From assembly GCA_041530395.1 (NCBI GenBank), contig CP136945.1, forward strand, positions 1 through 64,000: a stretch of 64,000 nt of DNA, given 5' to 3'. The DNA comes from Thermosynechococcaceae cyanobacterium Okahandja (lineage in GTDB: Bacteria; Cyanobacteriota; Cyanobacteriia; Thermosynechococcales; Thermosynechococcaceae). Every line of letters starts with the position of its first letter. The first letter of the stretch is position 1. The notes beneath the pieces are model-generated. The model was not told the DNA's origin and did no database searches. It saw nothing but the letters and a program-made list of their open reading frames with translations. Below are positions 43,518 through 53,413 of this stretch, piece after piece. Both the position numbers and the translations under genes were made by a program.

Positions 43518-46237
43518 AGGGATAGGCGCACAAACCACACCGTTGGATCATCGCTGGCCAGAAATTCAAAGTTGAACTTACGGCAGATGCGAATCATCCC
43601 CTCATTATCCCTGAGGACGTAGGCATGGAGTGCCTCAAGCCCCTCATCGCGGCCAATCTGCACAAGGCGCTGCATCAGTTCGGTGCCGAGGCCACGCCGC
43701 TGCCATGGATCACTAATGAGCATTGAAAACTCGGCGCTGTTGCCAAAATGGTCTTTACTGAGCCGCCCTGCCCCAACAATTTCTGGCCCTGACGCACCTT
43801 GATGCTCGACCACTAAGGCCATTTCGCGGTCATAGTCAACAAAGCAAATGCGGACGAGGCGATCGTGGGCGACCCGCTGGGAGAGCTTCATGAGATGAAA
43901 ATAGCGCAGATAGACGCTCTGCTCAGAAACGGTGGCATGGTACTGCCGCATCAGCGGTTCATCCTCGGGACGAATTGGGCGAATGAGCACCCGGGTACCA
44001 TCCCGTAACTGCCACCGGCTTACGTACTGGCTGGGGTAAGGCCGGATGGCGGGCTTAGTAATGCTTGCTTCACTGCGGTGGAGAACAATCCGGGCATCTA
44101 GGGCAACCACCCGCTCAGGCGGAGCCACTAATAGCGGATTGATGTCAATTTCCTGAATCCATGGCTGCTCCACCACCAGGAGGCTAAAGCGCACCAGCAA
44201 CTCTTCTAGGATCGCCCCATTCACCGGCGGCCAGCCGCGCACCCCCGCAAAGGCGCGGGCAATTTTGGTCTGTTGGATAAGCCGCCGCGCCAAGGTGGTA
44301 TTCAGGGGCGGCAGGGCAATAGCAGTATCGTCGAGCACTTCCACCAGTTGTCCACCCGTACCAAAGAGGATCACCGGCCCAAACTGGGCATCAGTGGAGC
44401 AGCCTAAAATTAACTCAAAGCCTTTCCAAGGAATCATCGGCTGCACCGTGACCCCAGCAAAGTGCTCAGCACCCACCCCCTTGGCCACATTCTCTTGGAT
44501 GGTACGGTAGGCCGTCTCAACCGCAGCCGCATCCGGCAGGTTGAGGGCTACCCCGCCCACATCCGTTTTATGGGTAATTGTCGGTGAGTAGAGCTTGAGG
44601 ACTACAGGATAGCCAATGGTGTTGGCTGCCGCCACTGCCGCCTCAGCCGTCGTCGCAATGTGGGTTTCGACAATGGGAATGCCGTAGGCGGCCAGCACGG
44701 ATTTGGCCTCCCACTCGTTGAGCAGCGTGCGTCCCTCTTGGCGCAGTTGGTTAAATAGCTGGCTCACCGCCTCGCGATCGGGGTGCTGAGTGCCCAAGGT
44801 ACGGGGCAGGGAAGGGGTTTCGTACAGGGCTTGGAGATGATCGCTGTAGCGCCACATGTAGCTAAAAATACGGGCGGCGGTGTCGGCATAGGCATAGGTG
44901 GGAATTCCCGCTTGGTTCAAGAGCATCTCGCCCGCTTTCACGGTTTGGCCCCCCATCCAACTGGCGAGGATGGGTTTAGCGCCGCTGGCTCGCTGTTGGG
45001 CGTAGTGAGCCAAATCTTGGGCGATCGCCACCGGATCCGTCATCGCTTGGGGCGTGAGCACCACTAACAAGCCATCGCTATTGGCATCGGTTTCACAGTG
45101 CTGCAACGCCTTCAGGTAGCGATCGGGGGTAGCATCCCCCAGAATATCCACCGGGTTACCATGGCTCCAGGCCGCTGGCAACACCTGATTTAACACCGTC
45201 ATGGTTTCGGGGGATAACTGGCTCAACTGCCCGCCCGCGCGGATCAGCGCATCCGTTGCCAACACCCCCGGGCCGCCCGCATTGGTCAGAATTGTTAGGC
45301 GAGGCCCTTTGGGACGGGACTGTTTATCGAGAACCTCCGCCATATCAAATAAGTCGGCAATGGTCTCGACCCGCAAGACACCACAGCGCTCAAGGGCAGC
45401 ATCAAACACGGCATCAGAACCCATGAGCGCCCCTGTATGGGAGGCAGCCGCCTGAGCAGCGGCGGCAGTGCGTCCTGCCTTAATCACAATGATGGGTTTG
45501 ACGTAGGCCACCTCGCGAGCCGCCGAGAGAAACGAGCGGGCATCTCCCAGTGACTCCATATAGATCACAATGCAGCGGGTTTGGGGGTCATCGCCAAGGT
45601 AATAGATCAGATCCCCCCAGCCCACATCCAGCATGGTTCCGATGGAAATGAAGGCACTAAAGCCAACATTTTCTTGGAGGCTCCAGTCCAAAATGGAGGT
45701 ACACAGGGCACCACTTTGGCTAATAAACCCCACATGGCCACTGCGAGCCATCGTGGCAGCAAAGGTAGCATTTAAGCCGGTGGGTGGGCACATCACCCCT
45801 AGACAATTAGGACCAATCAGGCGCATCCGGGCGTGCCGCGCAATGTTGAGGATCTCCTCCTCTAGCGCCAAACCCGCAGGCCCCACTTCCCGAAAGCCCG
45901 CCGAAATAATAATTGCCCCTTTTACCCCTGCTGCGGCACACTCTTCCATAATGGCCGGCACGGTTGCGGCGGGGGTGGCAATCACAGCTAAATCAATGGG
46001 TTCAGCAATCTGGCCAAGGGTGGGGTAGGCCTTAATCCCCAAAACGGAGGAACGGCGGGGGTTCACCGGAAAGACGGTGCCGCCAAAGGGAGATTGAATT
46101 AAATTCCACAGGAGGGTGCGCCCAACACTGCCCTCTTTTTCGCTAGCGCCGACCACCGCCACACTGCGGGGGGCAAAGAGGGGGCGTAGGGGCTGATGAC
46201 CGGCGCGCAGAATATCGTAGGCATGGGACATGGCCAT
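43514..46237 (-). CDS. Acyl-CoA ligase (ADP-forming type) fused to a GNAT acetyltransferase
   Basis: The 907-residue protein has four parts: CoA-binding domain (about 15-140; [20 protein letters not shown]), succinyl-CoA-ligase-like domains (to about 460) with the phospho-accepting histidine in [14 protein letters not shown]-grasp domain (about 490-700; [21 protein letters not shown]), and C-terminal GNAT domain (about 735-905) with acetyl-CoA loop [10 protein letters not shown]. This order is that of bacterial Pat/YfiQ-type protein lysine acetyltransferases, and of related fusions that may also be ligases. I chose ATG 46237 for its GAGG site eight bases away; the frame remains open 31 codons further. 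Confidence 0.88.
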   Translation of the reverse strand: MAMSHAYDILRAGHQPLRPLFAPRSVAVVGASEKEGSVGRTLLWNLIQSPFGGTVFPVNPRRSSVLGIKAYPTLGQIAEPIDLAVIATPAATVPAIMEECAAAGVKGAIIISAGFREVGPAGLALEEEILNIARHARMRLIGPNCLGVMCPPTGLNATFAATMARSGHVGFISQSGALCTSILDWSLQENVGFSAFISIGTMLDVGWGDLIYYLGDDPQTRCIVIYMESLGDARSFLSAAREVAYVKPIIVIKAGRTAAAAQAAASHTGALMGSDAVFDAALERCGVLRVETIADLFDMAEVLDKQSRPKGPRLTILTNAGGPGVLATDALIRAGGQLSQLSPETMTVLNQVLPAAWSHGNPVDILGDATPDRYLKALQHCETDANSDGLLVVLTPQAMTDPVAIAQDLAHYAQQRASGAKPILASWMGGQTVKAGEMLLNQAGIPTYAYADTAARIFSYMWRYSDHLQALYETPSLPRTLGTQHPDREAVSQLFNQLRQEGRTLLNEWEAKSVLAAYGIPIVETHIATTAEAAVAAANTIGYPVVLKLYSPTITHKTDVGGVALNLPDAAAVETAYRTIQENVAKGVGAEHFAGVTVQPMIPWKGFELILGCSTDAQFGPVILFGTGGQLVEVLDDTAIALPPLNTTLARRLIQQTKIARAFAGVRGWPPVNGAILEELLVRFSLLVVEQPWIQEIDINPLLVAPPERVVALDARIVLHRSEASITKPAIRPYPSQYVSRWQLRDGTRVLIRPIRPEDEPLMRQYHATVSEQSVYLRYFHLMKLSQRVAHDRLVRICFVDYDREMALVVEHQGASGPEIVGAGRLSKDHFGNSAEFSMLISDPWQRRGLGTELMQRLVQIGRDEGLEALHAYVLRDNEGMIRICRKFNFEFLASDDPTVWFVRLSL

Positions 46238-46342
46238 AGTAGTGCCCTCATCAATGGTGGTTGACTCGGATGACGTACCCCCTAGTTCCACTCTAGCGAT
46301 TGGGCCATGGCCGACCCGCAATTTGTCCAAGTGTCTTAAGGT

Positions 46343-46717
46343 CTAGTTAGCAGGGGTGTCTGCCCCTTTGCGCTCCAGTTGGTTGAGCAGCGATAGCACC
46401 CGATTGCCCCGCTCAATGGAGCGGTCTTCAATGAACACCACCTCCGGCGTCCGCCGCAGGCGAATGCGCTGCCCCAGTTCGTGGCGGACAAAGCCAGAGG
46501 CGGCCTTCAAACCCGCCATCGTGGATCGCCGCCCCTCGTCGGTACTATAAATGCTGACAAAAATTTTGGCATGTTGCAGATCGCCGGACACCTCCACATC
46601 AGTGACGCTCACCATGCCAATACCCACCCGTTCATCACGAATCTCAGACATCAAAAGCTGGCTGACTTCCCGCTTAATCAGTTCCGCCACCCGTGCGACC
46701 CGCCGCTCCGTTGCCAT
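46343..46717 (-). CDS. rbfA: Ribosome-binding factor A
   Basis: The 124-residue protein has the KH-like fold signature of Rbf[25 protein letters not shown]-like [32 protein letters not shown] and [20 protein letters not shown]. It binds the 30S subunit during late assembly. The ribosome site GAAAGGAGG is strong. The divergent-side neighbour is an amidase gene on the same strand 87 bases upstream. Confidence 0.95.
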   Translation of the reverse strand: MATERRVARVAELIKREVSQLLMSEIRDERVGIGMVSVTDVEVSGDLQHAKIFVSIYSTDEGRRSTMAGLKAASGFVRHELGQRIRLRRTPEVVFIEDRSIERGNRVLSLLNQLERKGADTPAN

Positions 46718-46804
46718 GGCTGGCCTCCTTTCTGTTTCGTGCAGACGCTCTTTCCTGTTCCATCTTATCGCTTCTCGTTCAGTGCCCGAAAACCAAGATC
46801 AGGC

Positions 46805-47653
46805 TTAACAGGGGCGATCGCCTTGGCCGTAACGATTAAGGGTGGCAAAGGAGAAACTGCGGGGATCTATGCGTTCGCCGGAGCGATCCACGGCGGCATG
46901 GGTGGTAATGCGCTCAGGAGGGATGCCCGTTTGGCCAATTAACCAAGCGAGGGCTTGGTACTGCGCGGCGGTGTAGCCTTGGTGCTGCGGTCGATTGTGG
47001 CGGCCTTGGGGGGGTGTCTCAAGGGAAAAATGGAGGGCAAAGTTATTCACCGAGGGGGCAAGGCGGGGGTTGGTCTGAACGGTTTCGCTGCCATAGGCTG
47101 AATTGCCGGCACCGTAAGCGCGCTTGGACCAGGGCACCAGATGCAAAATCCAACCGTTCAGGGTAATCAGTTCGTGGTAACTGGCTTGGTCTTGGTCGCG
47201 GCGGTGGGGGGTCTGGAAAAAGTTAAGGGTGGACTGCGCCGAGGCGACCGTTTCGTGCAGGACAATAATCGGTTCCTGTTGCAGGACTTGGCCGCGGATA
47301 TCGGTACGGTAGCGATCGCCAAAGTTAGTGGGATGGGCAGGGACGCTGTACCACGGGGGCGCACTGGCGCACTGTTGATGCTGTTGGCGCACCCGGGCAA
47401 ATAACTGCTGGTAGGTTGCACCATCACTGGGTTGCAGGGGTAAGGTGGCCGTACTTGAGGCTGACGGCGGGTTAGCCGTTGAGTCGGGTTCGGTTTCAAA
47501 GCGCGGATCATCGATGGCGATCGCCCCGGCTAAGTCAAGGGGCGGCTCCCCCTTGGGCATTGACCCAAACATGACCCCCCACAGCGCCAAGATGACGACA
47601 GCGGCAAGGACAAGGGAAATCGTAAAGCGCAACCATTCTGAGGGACGCAGCAT
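46805..47653 (-). CDS. Membrane-anchored N-acetylmuramoyl-L-alanine amidase (Amidase_2)
   Basis: The product is about 282 residues. A membrane anchor or uncleaved signal lies at residues 6-28 ([20 protein letters not shown]). After a linker, the zinc amidase domain (about 120-275) contains the metal-ligand histidines in [10 protein letters not shown] and [18 protein letters not shown] and NFALHFSLE. It cleaves the bond between muramic acid and the stem peptide in peptidoglycan. I chose ATG 47651-47653; a start at 47689 adds 12 hydrophobic residues. It is divergent from aroF, with a 69-base spacer. Confidence 0.82.
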   Translation of the reverse strand: MLRPSEWLRFTISLVLAAVVILALWGVMFGSMPKGEPPLDLAGAIAIDDPRFETEPDSTANPPSASSTATLPLQPSDGATYQQLFARVRQQHQQCASAPPWYSVPAHPTNFGDRYRTDIRGQVLQQEPIIVLHETVASAQSTLNFFQTPHRRDQDQASYHELITLNGWILHLVPWSKRAYGAGNSAYGSETVQTNPRLAPSVNNFALHFSLETPPQGRHNRPQHQGYTAAQYQALAWLIGQTGIPPERITTHAAVDRSGERIDPRSFSFATLNRYGQGDRPC

Positions 47654-47722
47654 AGTCAGAAGGAAAGCAATTTGGCACAATACAATCAAACCCTAAGGGA
47701 ATTACTGGGGATCAGCAAGTCA

Positions 47723-48754
47723 ATGATTATTGTTCTCAAGCCGGGCACGCCGAGTGATGAAATTGAGCGGGTAAGTGCGGAAATGCAAACATGGGGCTTA
47801 AGCCCTGAACGCATTGTCGGCAAACATAAGGTGGTCATTGGTCTGGTGGGGGAAACTGCAGAACTGGATCCCCTCCAGATTCAAGAAATTAGTCCGTGGA
47901 TTGAGCATGTGCTAAGGGTCGAGCAACCCTTTAAGCGTGCCAGTCGCGAGTATCGCCACGGTGAACCCAGTGAAGTGGTGGTGCCCACCCCCAACGGTAC
48001 GGTCACGTTTGGTGAAGGGCATGAGGTGGTGGTGGTGGCAGGGCCATGCTCGGTGGAAAACGAGGCAATGATTATTGAAACGGCTCAGCGGGTGAAAGCC
48101 GCCGGTGCCAAATTTTTGCGGGGGGGAGCCTATAAACCCCGTACCTCCCCCTATGCCTTTCAGGGTCATGGGGAAAGCGCCCTTGATCTGCTGGCTGCCG
48201 CCAAAGCTACCACGGGCTTAGGGATTATCACCGAAGTCATGGATGCCGCCGATCTTGAAAAAATTGCCGAAGTGGCGGATGTGCTCCAAATTGGTGCCCG
48301 CAATATGCAAAACTTTGCCCTGCTCAAACGGGTGGGAGCGCAGGCCAAACCCGTACTGCTAAAGCGAGGGATGTCTGCCACCATTGATGAGTGGCTGATG
48401 GCGGCGGAGTACATCTTAGCGGCGGGGAACCCCAACGTCATCCTGTGCGAGCGTGGCATTCGCACCTTTGACCGCGAATATACCCGCAATACCTTAGATT
48501 TATCCGTGATTCCGGTACTGCGCAAGCTCACTCACCTCCCGATCATGATTGATCCCAGCCATGGCACCGGTTGGGCCGAGTTTGTGCCCGCCATGGCCAA
48601 GGCTGCTGTCGCCGCAGGTACCGATGCCCTCATGATTGAAGTGCATCCCAACCCCGCTAAGGCGCTCTCCGATGGTGCCCAGTCCCTCACACCGGATCAG
48701 TTTGATGCGCTGATGCAGGCGCTGCAACGCCCTTTAGTTTCCCTTGGCCGCTAG
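47723..48754 (+). CDS. aroF: 3-deoxy-7-phosphoheptulonate (DAHP) synthase
   Basis: The 343-residue enzyme condenses phosphoenolpyruvate and erythrose 4-phosphate to start the shikimate pathway. The N-terminal ferredoxin-like domain (1-70; [17 protein letters not shown]) and the TIM barrel motifs [63 protein letters not shown] and [12 protein letters not shown] identify the type I beta class. I chose ATG 47723, which gives the exact family N-terminus, over a start 17 codons earlier. The 5'-nucleotidase gene follows after seven bases. Confidence 0.93.
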   Translation: MIIVLKPGTPSDEIERVSAEMQTWGLSPERIVGKHKVVIGLVGETAELDPLQIQEISPWIEHVLRVEQPFKRASREYRHGEPSEVVVPTPNGTVTFGEGHEVVVVAGPCSVENEAMIIETAQRVKAAGAKFLRGGAYKPRTSPYAFQGHGESALDLLAAAKATTGLGIITEVMDAADLEKIAEVADVLQIGARNMQNFALLKRVGAQAKPVLLKRGMSATIDEWLMAAEYILAAGNPNVILCERGIRTFDREYTRNTLDLSVIPVLRKLTHLPIMIDPSHGTGWAEFVPAMAKAAVAAGTDALMIEVHPNPAKALSDGAQSLTPDQFDALMQALQRPLVSLGR

Positions 48755-48761
48755 AACCCCT

Positions 48762-49682
48762 ATGGGCTATGCCATTGAAAATAAGTTGGTGATTGGCGTG
48801 GCCTCCAGCGCCCTCTTTGATCTCACGGAGTCCGATGCCGTCTTTCGCAATGAGGGGGAGGAAACCTACCGTCTGTTTCAGCGGCAAAAGAAGCACGAGG
48901 TCCTACCCCGGGGGGTGGCCTTTCCCTTTATTCGCCGTTTCCTGAACCTGAATCGCGCCTATCCAGAGCAAGAGCCGGTGGAGGTCATCCTGCTCTCCAA
49001 AAATGATCCCGACACGGGGCAGCGGGTGTTTCATTCCATCCAGCACTACGGCCTGAATATTACCCGCGCCGCTTTTTTAGGGGGGAAGTCTCCCCATCCT
49101 TATATTCCGGCCTTTAATGTGTCGCTATTTCTGTCCGCCAATGCCGAGGATGTGTACCAAGCGATCGCGGCAGGCTATCCCGCGGGCATTGTGATTCCCT
49201 CCGGTGCGACGGATAATGAGGCGGACGCAGAGCTACGCATTGCCTTTGACTTTGACGGGGTCATTGCTGATGACGAGGCGGAAACGGTGTTTCGTGATGG
49301 CGATCTAGAGCAGTTCCATGCCCACGAAATTCAACATGCCACCGTGCCCCACAATCCCGGACCGTTAAGTGATCTCTTTAAGAAACTGGCGGCGTTTCAA
49401 AAACTAGAGATGGCGCGGGAGCAACAGGATGCCACCTACGATCGCCTGCTACGGATTGCCATTGTTACGGCTCGCAATATCTTGGCCAGTGAGCGGGTGG
49501 TCACTACCCTGAATAGTTGGGGGGTCACGCCCGATGAAACCTTCTTTTTGGGGGGCATTGAGAAGGTGCGTGTTCTCAGGCAGTTAAGACCCCATATTTT
49601 CTTTGATGATCAACTGACTCACATTGAATCGGCGGCCGGGGATATTCCCTCGGTACACGTGCCCTTTGGCGTGCGCAATTAG
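48762..49682 (+). CDS. 5'-nucleotidase (cytosolic NT5C1-like)
   Basis: The 306-residue protein matches the 5-nucleotidase family related to cytosolic 5'-nucleotidase 1: LVIGVASSALFDL, VEVILLSKNDPDTGQRVF, ITRAAFLGGKSPHPYIPAFNVSLFLS, AFDFDGVIADDEAE (the HAD-type nucleophile loop DFDG), AIVTARNI and IFFDDQLTHI. It is expected to remove phosphate from nucleoside monophosphates. It follows aroF by seven bases and probably shares its mRNA. Its stop overlaps the convergent exported protein gene by four bases. Confidence 0.85.
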   Translation: MGYAIENKLVIGVASSALFDLTESDAVFRNEGEETYRLFQRQKKHEVLPRGVAFPFIRRFLNLNRAYPEQEPVEVILLSKNDPDTGQRVFHSIQHYGLNITRAAFLGGKSPHPYIPAFNVSLFLSANAEDVYQAIAAGYPAGIVIPSGATDNEADAELRIAFDFDGVIADDEAETVFRDGDLEQFHAHEIQHATVPHNPGPLSDLFKKLAAFQKLEMAREQQDATYDRLLRIAIVTARNILASERVVTTLNSWGVTPDETFFLGGIEKVRVLRQLRPHIFFDDQLTHIESAAGDIPSVHVPFGVRN

Positions 49683-49996
49683 GGACACACCTGGCGATTG
49701 CCCATGCGCACACTATTTACATCCATTTCGCGATCGCCCCGATCCAGTTCGCCGCTGACAATAATCCTCGTGCCCACCTTCAGCTCCCCATTGCGCAGCG
49801 CGGGTTTGCAGGCATCGGGCAAATCCAATTTATAGGATTGATTATTGGCCTCAAGCATCACCTCGTCATCCTCGAGAATGCTGGTCATTTTGCCCGTCAG
49901 CGTGGTGCGCACGTCATCATCAGCGCGGCTCGGGATCACCCCCGCGGCTACACTGCCTGCCACCAAAACCAGCAACACCACTGAACGCAAAGGCAT
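49679..49996 (-). CDS. Small exported OB-fold-like protein
   Basis: The 105-residue protein has a signal peptide (residues 1-25; cleavage expected after SRA) and a mature beta-rich domain: TTLTGKMTSILEDDEVMLEA, YKLDLPDAC, LKVGTRIIVSGELDRGDREMDV. The order of strands resembles the bacterial OB-fold group of periplasmic stress proteins (YgiW/YdeI-like), but the match is general. Two cysteines (PDACKP and the C-terminal QVCP) may form a disulfide. It follows thrB by 40 bases. Confidence 0.6.
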   Translation of the reverse strand: MPLRSVVLLVLVAGSVAAGVIPSRADDDVRTTLTGKMTSILEDDEVMLEANNQSYKLDLPDACKPALRNGELKVGTRIIVSGELDRGDREMDVNSVRMGNRQVCP

Positions 49997-50036
49997 GGCA
50001 AAATTCTCCAGTCATAAAATTCTCTTTGTTCTTTGA

Positions 50037-50945
50037 CTAGCGATCCTGTACGGTGGTTCCCTGCCGCTGCACGGCCAACACCTCCACCCGCGCCTGCACC
50101 CCCAATGTTGCCCAAGTGTCCTTCAGACGAGTGGCAATGGCCGCTGCATTTACCGGATCCCCCAGAGCCAGCAACGTAGGCCCTGCGCCGCTAATCACGA
50201 GGCCATAGGCACCTGCCCCCAAAGCCGCGTGATACAGGTCTTCATACCCCTTGATCAGGTGCTGGCGGTAGGGTTGGTGCAGCCGATCCTGTAGGGCAAG
50301 CTGTAGCCACTCCCGTTGTCCTGTTTCTAGGCCCCGCAGCAGTGTCCCTAGGTGACTGATGTTAAAGATGGCATCGGCATAGCTACAGGTGGTCGGTAAA
50401 ACCTGCCGTGCCGTCTCGGTGGCCAATTCAAAGTCGGGAATGGCCACAATGGGTACCACATCGGCATCCCAAGGAACCTCTAGCCAATGCCACTCCCCGG
50501 CGGAGTCCCCTTGAACTGCTAGGCGACAGCCCCCCAAGAGTGCTGGCACCACGTTATCGGGATGTCCTTCGAGGGCGATCGCCAACTGCAAAACCTCCGC
50601 ATGGCTCAGGGGGAACCCCGCTAGGCGATTAGCGCCCACCAAGCCACCAATAATTGCGGTGGCTGAACTGCCTAAGCCCCGTGCCAAGGGCACCCCTAAC
50701 TCAATTTCTAAATAGACCGGCGGTGCTTCACGGCCTAGGTGCTCGTAAAGACGGCAATAGGCGCGATAGGCCAAGTTCTCAGGGCTGCTGGCCACTCCTG
50801 CCGCCTCAGCGCCATGAACCAGGACATAGGGGCGATCGCTGGCGGAAAACGTGAAGGTGTTGGTTAACGTTAAAGCGGCACCCAAACAGTCAAAGCCGGG
50901 GCCTAAATTGGCCGTTGTTGCTGGCACGGTTACAACAGTTACCAC
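50037..50945 (-). CDS. thrB: Homoserine kinase
   Basis: The 302-residue GHMP kinase phosphorylates homoserine on the way to threonine. Motifs are VPATTANLGPGFDCLGAAL at the N-terminus, the ATP loop PLARGLGSSATAIIGGLVGAN near residue 90, and LVISGAGPTLLAL near the C-terminus. I chose GTG 50943-50945 because GAGGGA lies nine bases upstream and the family starts here; an ATG at 51027-51029 would overlap upp and adds 28 residues without family likeness. Confidence 0.92.
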   Translation of the reverse strand: MVTVVTVPATTANLGPGFDCLGAALTLTNTFTFSASDRPYVLVHGAEAAGVASSPENLAYRAYCRLYEHLGREAPPVYLEIELGVPLARGLGSSATAIIGGLVGANRLAGFPLSHAEVLQLAIALEGHPDNVVPALLGGCRLAVQGDSAGEWHWLEVPWDADVVPIVAIPDFELATETARQVLPTTCSYADAIFNISHLGTLLRGLETGQREWLQLALQDRLHQPYRQHLIKGYEDLYHAALGAGAYGLVISGAGPTLLALGDPVNAAAIATRLKDTWATLGVQARVEVLAVQRQGTTVQDR

Positions 50946-50997
50946 GGTGATCCCTCGCAGAAAATCCCTCGCAGAAAAATTAAAGACGGTGTCGGCT

Positions 50998-51651
50998 CTA
51001 AGCAGTGCCAAAGGCGCGATCGCCCGCATCCCCTAACCCCGGCACAATAAAGCCCCGTTCATCAAGACCTTCATCAATGGTGGCCGCATAGATCTGTACC
51101 GCGGGAAAATGGGCACTCAGTTTCTGCAGCGCTGGCGGTGCCGTTACCACGGAAATAATCCGCACCAGCGCCGGATCCACCCCCCGCTCCGTCAGTTCCA
51201 TCATCGCCGTCATAATCGAGCCGCCGGTGGCCAGCATTGGCTCGCTAATCAGCACCCGGGTGTCTGGCTCAAACCGCTCCGGAAACTTATTCAGGTAACA
51301 GGAAGGAGTAAGGGTGTGCTCATCGCGGACAATCCCTAGATGATAGGTGGTGGCGGTGGGCAAAACCCCTTGGGCACCCTCTAACAGCGCCAACCCTGCC
51401 CGCAAGATTGGCACAATTACCACGGGTATATTGGGGTTTACCACCACTGCCGCCGTAGCGGCCAAGGGCGTTTCTACCGTTGTTTCCATGGTTGGCAACC
51501 AGTCGCGCACCGCTTCATAGGCCAGCCAGCGCCCCAATTCCGTCATCGCCACCCGAAAGAGGGAGCTAGGGGTATTCACATCCCGCGCCACCGTTAACCA
51601 GTGCTTGATCAGGGGATGGGGCGGCACATAAATGCGCAACTGTACGGTCAC
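50998..51651 (-). CDS. upp: Uracil phosphoribosyltransferase
   Basis: The 217-residue enzyme salvages uracil to UMP with PRPP. Motifs are HPLIKHWLTVARD, PVVIVPILRAGLALLEG, LGIVRDEHTL, and the PRPP loop SEPMLATGGSIMTAM, where Glu takes the place of the usual Asp (DPMLATGGS), a conservative change. The C-terminal uracil site is GLDERGFIVPGLGDAGDRAFGT. A perfect tandem ten-base repeat lies 45 bases upstream, between upp and uppS. Confidence 0.93.
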   Translation of the reverse strand: MTVQLRIYVPPHPLIKHWLTVARDVNTPSSLFRVAMTELGRWLAYEAVRDWLPTMETTVETPLAATAAVVVNPNIPVVIVPILRAGLALLEGAQGVLPTATTYHLGIVRDEHTLTPSCYLNKFPERFEPDTRVLISEPMLATGGSIMTAMMELTERGVDPALVRIISVVTAPPALQKLSAHFPAVQIYAATIDEGLDERGFIVPGLGDAGDRAFGTA

Positions 51652-51695
51652 AATCAGACTCCAAAGCGGCCAAAACCGACGCTAAAACGTTCCTC

Positions 51696-51715
51696 TATTG
51701 TCGGATATTGTCGGA
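51696..51715. repeat. Tandem ten-base repeat upstream of upp
   Basis: TATTGTCGGA occurs twice in direct succession. It is in the 87-base spacer between uppS and upp, 45 bases before the upp start. It may be an operator for upp or a chance duplication. Confidence 0.4.
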
Positions 51716-51738
51716 CGAAACGGTTCCCCTTGTGCCGC

Positions 51739-52488
51739 CTATAGCCGACCAAAGCGGCGGTGCCGTTGCTGAAAGTTCCGTAGCGCCTCGTGGAAGGCTT
51801 CGCGGTTAAAATCGGGCCAGAGGGTGTCGGTCACATAAATTTCGGCGTAGGCCACCTGCCACAGCAAAAAGTTGCTCACGCGCATTTCTCCACTGGTGCG
51901 AATCAGCAAATCTGGATCCGGCAACCCGCCCGTGTAAAGGTGCCGCTCAAAGAGGACTTCGTCAATGTCTGCCGGATCCAATAGCCCCGCTTTCACCTGC
52001 GCCGCCAAGGAACGGCAGGCTTGGATAATTTCCCGCCGCCCCCCATAGTTTGTGGCCACAACGAACTTAATTTTTTGGTTGTGGGCGGTGGCCGCCATTG
52101 CGCGCTCAATTTCTTGCTGTAGCGAGGGAGGCAGGCACGTTAAATCCCCCACAAAGTGAATTTGTACCCCTTCGGCCACCATTTCCGCCAGTTCCCGCCG
52201 CAGCACCCGCTCAAACAGGGTCATTAAAAAATCCACTTCCGGCAGGGGGCGACCCCAGTTTTCCGTTGAAAAGGCGTAGGCCGTTAACGCCTCAATCCCC
52301 CAGTCTTTACAGCAGCGCAGTAACTCTTTGAGGGTATCAACGCCCCGCTGGTGTCCCATAATCCGCGGCAAGTGTCGCTGCTGTGCCCAGCGCCCATTGC
52401 CATCCATAATCACGGCCACATGACGTGGTAGGCGATCGGGATCCAAATCCTGCGGTAGGGTTATCAGGGAATGGGGCTGTAGGGTCAT
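51739..52488 (-). CDS. uppS: Isoprenyl transferase (undecaprenyl diphosphate synthase)
   Basis: The 249-residue enzyme extends farnesyl diphosphate with IPP to the lipid carrier used for peptidoglycan and glycans. Motifs are [16 protein letters not shown] (catalytic Asp), [34 protein letters not shown] and [20 protein letters not shown], with [13 protein letters not shown] at the C-terminus. ATG 52488 fits the family; TTG 52500 would add four residues. It follows cdaA closely, an arrangement often kept in cyanobacteria. Confidence 0.95.
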   Translation of the reverse strand: MTLQPHSLITLPQDLDPDRLPRHVAVIMDGNGRWAQQRHLPRIMGHQRGVDTLKELLRCCKDWGIEALTAYAFSTENWGRPLPEVDFLMTLFERVLRRELAEMVAEGVQIHFVGDLTCLPPSLQQEIERAMAATAHNQKIKFVVATNYGGRREIIQACRSLAAQVKAGLLDPADIDEVLFERHLYTGGLPDPDLLIRTSGEMRVSNFLLWQVAYAEIYVTDTLWPDFNREAFHEALRNFQQRHRRFGRL

Positions 52489-52510
52489 GGGTACATCCAA
52501 TAGGCAGCAA

Positions 52511-53395
52511 TTAGCGACGAGGCCAAACCATTTTCCAGAATTTTATGCTGCGGTGACGCTGACTTGGTCTAGAAGTTCCCGCCGTTTCTTCCTGCACGTA
52601 CTGCCGCAGCAACTCCCCTAGTTTACTGCTTGTCAGGGGACGCTGAAGTTCCCCCTTAAAGGCAAGGGAAATGGAGCCAGTTTCTTCGGAGACCACCACA
52701 CACACACAGTGGCTAATCCGCTCTGTAATCCCTAGGGCGGCGCGGTGACGGGTACCCAACTGCCAGGGGCCGGTGCGCTCTGAAAGGGGCAAAATTAGCT
52801 TGGCGGCCAGCACTTCATTGCCGCGTACCCAAATCGCACCATCGTGCAGGGGCGAATTTACCTGAAAGATGGAGGTAATCAGTTCGGGCGAGAGGCGAGC
52901 CTGGAGGGGAATCCCCCCATGGGTAAAGTCTTGGGGGTTTAACTGGGTGTGGGTTTCTAGAAGAATGAGTGCCCCTGTGCGATCCTGTGAAAGCTCCTTG
53001 ACGGCTGTCACAATTAGATCCACCGCATCGTTGGTCAGGGTTGACTCCACCCGAGGCTGGCCGAAAAATTGGCCGCGTCCCAACTGCTCCAAAAAAATCC
53101 GAATTTCAGACTGGAGGATGACGGCTAAGGCGACCGCAGAGCCAACAACAAGGTTATTGAGCACAAAGGTGAGGAAGCTTAACTCGATAGCACGGCTTAA
53201 AGAGGCGGCAAAAATAAGGAAGATAAAGCCGCGCACCATCCACAGTGTTCGCCGCTCGGCAATCACCCGCAAAATGGCGTAGGTTAACACCAACACCAGC
53301 AGCACATCCACCAGCATTTTGATGCGGGCTTGGGTTTCGGAGGAAAACAGTGGCCATGGTAGGGTTCCAAGGAGGCCAAGGGCGAAGGCGCTCAT
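52511..53395 (-). CDS. cdaA: Diadenylate cyclase CdaA (c-di-AMP synthase)
   Basis: The 294-residue protein makes cyclic di-AMP from two ATP. Three membrane segments lie near residues 3-17, 26-47 and 53-95, followed by the DAC domain (about 115-255) with catalytic motif LHDGAIW and nucleotide motif GTRHRAALG, plus [13 protein letters not shown]. c-di-AMP controls potassium, osmotic balance and night survival in studied cyanobacteria. It lies between lysA and uppS on one strand with gaps of about 20 bases, so the three are likely cotranscribed and link the signal to cell-wall supply. Confidence 0.93.
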   Translation of the reverse strand: MSAFALGLLGTLPWPLFSSETQARIKMLVDVLLVLVLTYAILRVIAERRTLWMVRGFIFLIFAASLSRAIELSFLTFVLNNLVVGSAVALAVILQSEIRIFLEQLGRGQFFGQPRVESTLTNDAVDLIVTAVKELSQDRTGALILLETHTQLNPQDFTHGGIPLQARLSPELITSIFQVNSPLHDGAIWVRGNEVLAAKLILPLSERTGPWQLGTRHRAALGITERISHCVCVVVSEETGSISLAFKGELQRPLTSSKLGELLRQYVQEETAGTSRPSQRHRSIKFWKMVWPRR

Positions 53396-53413
53396 TCAAC
53401 TACTCTCGTCCTC

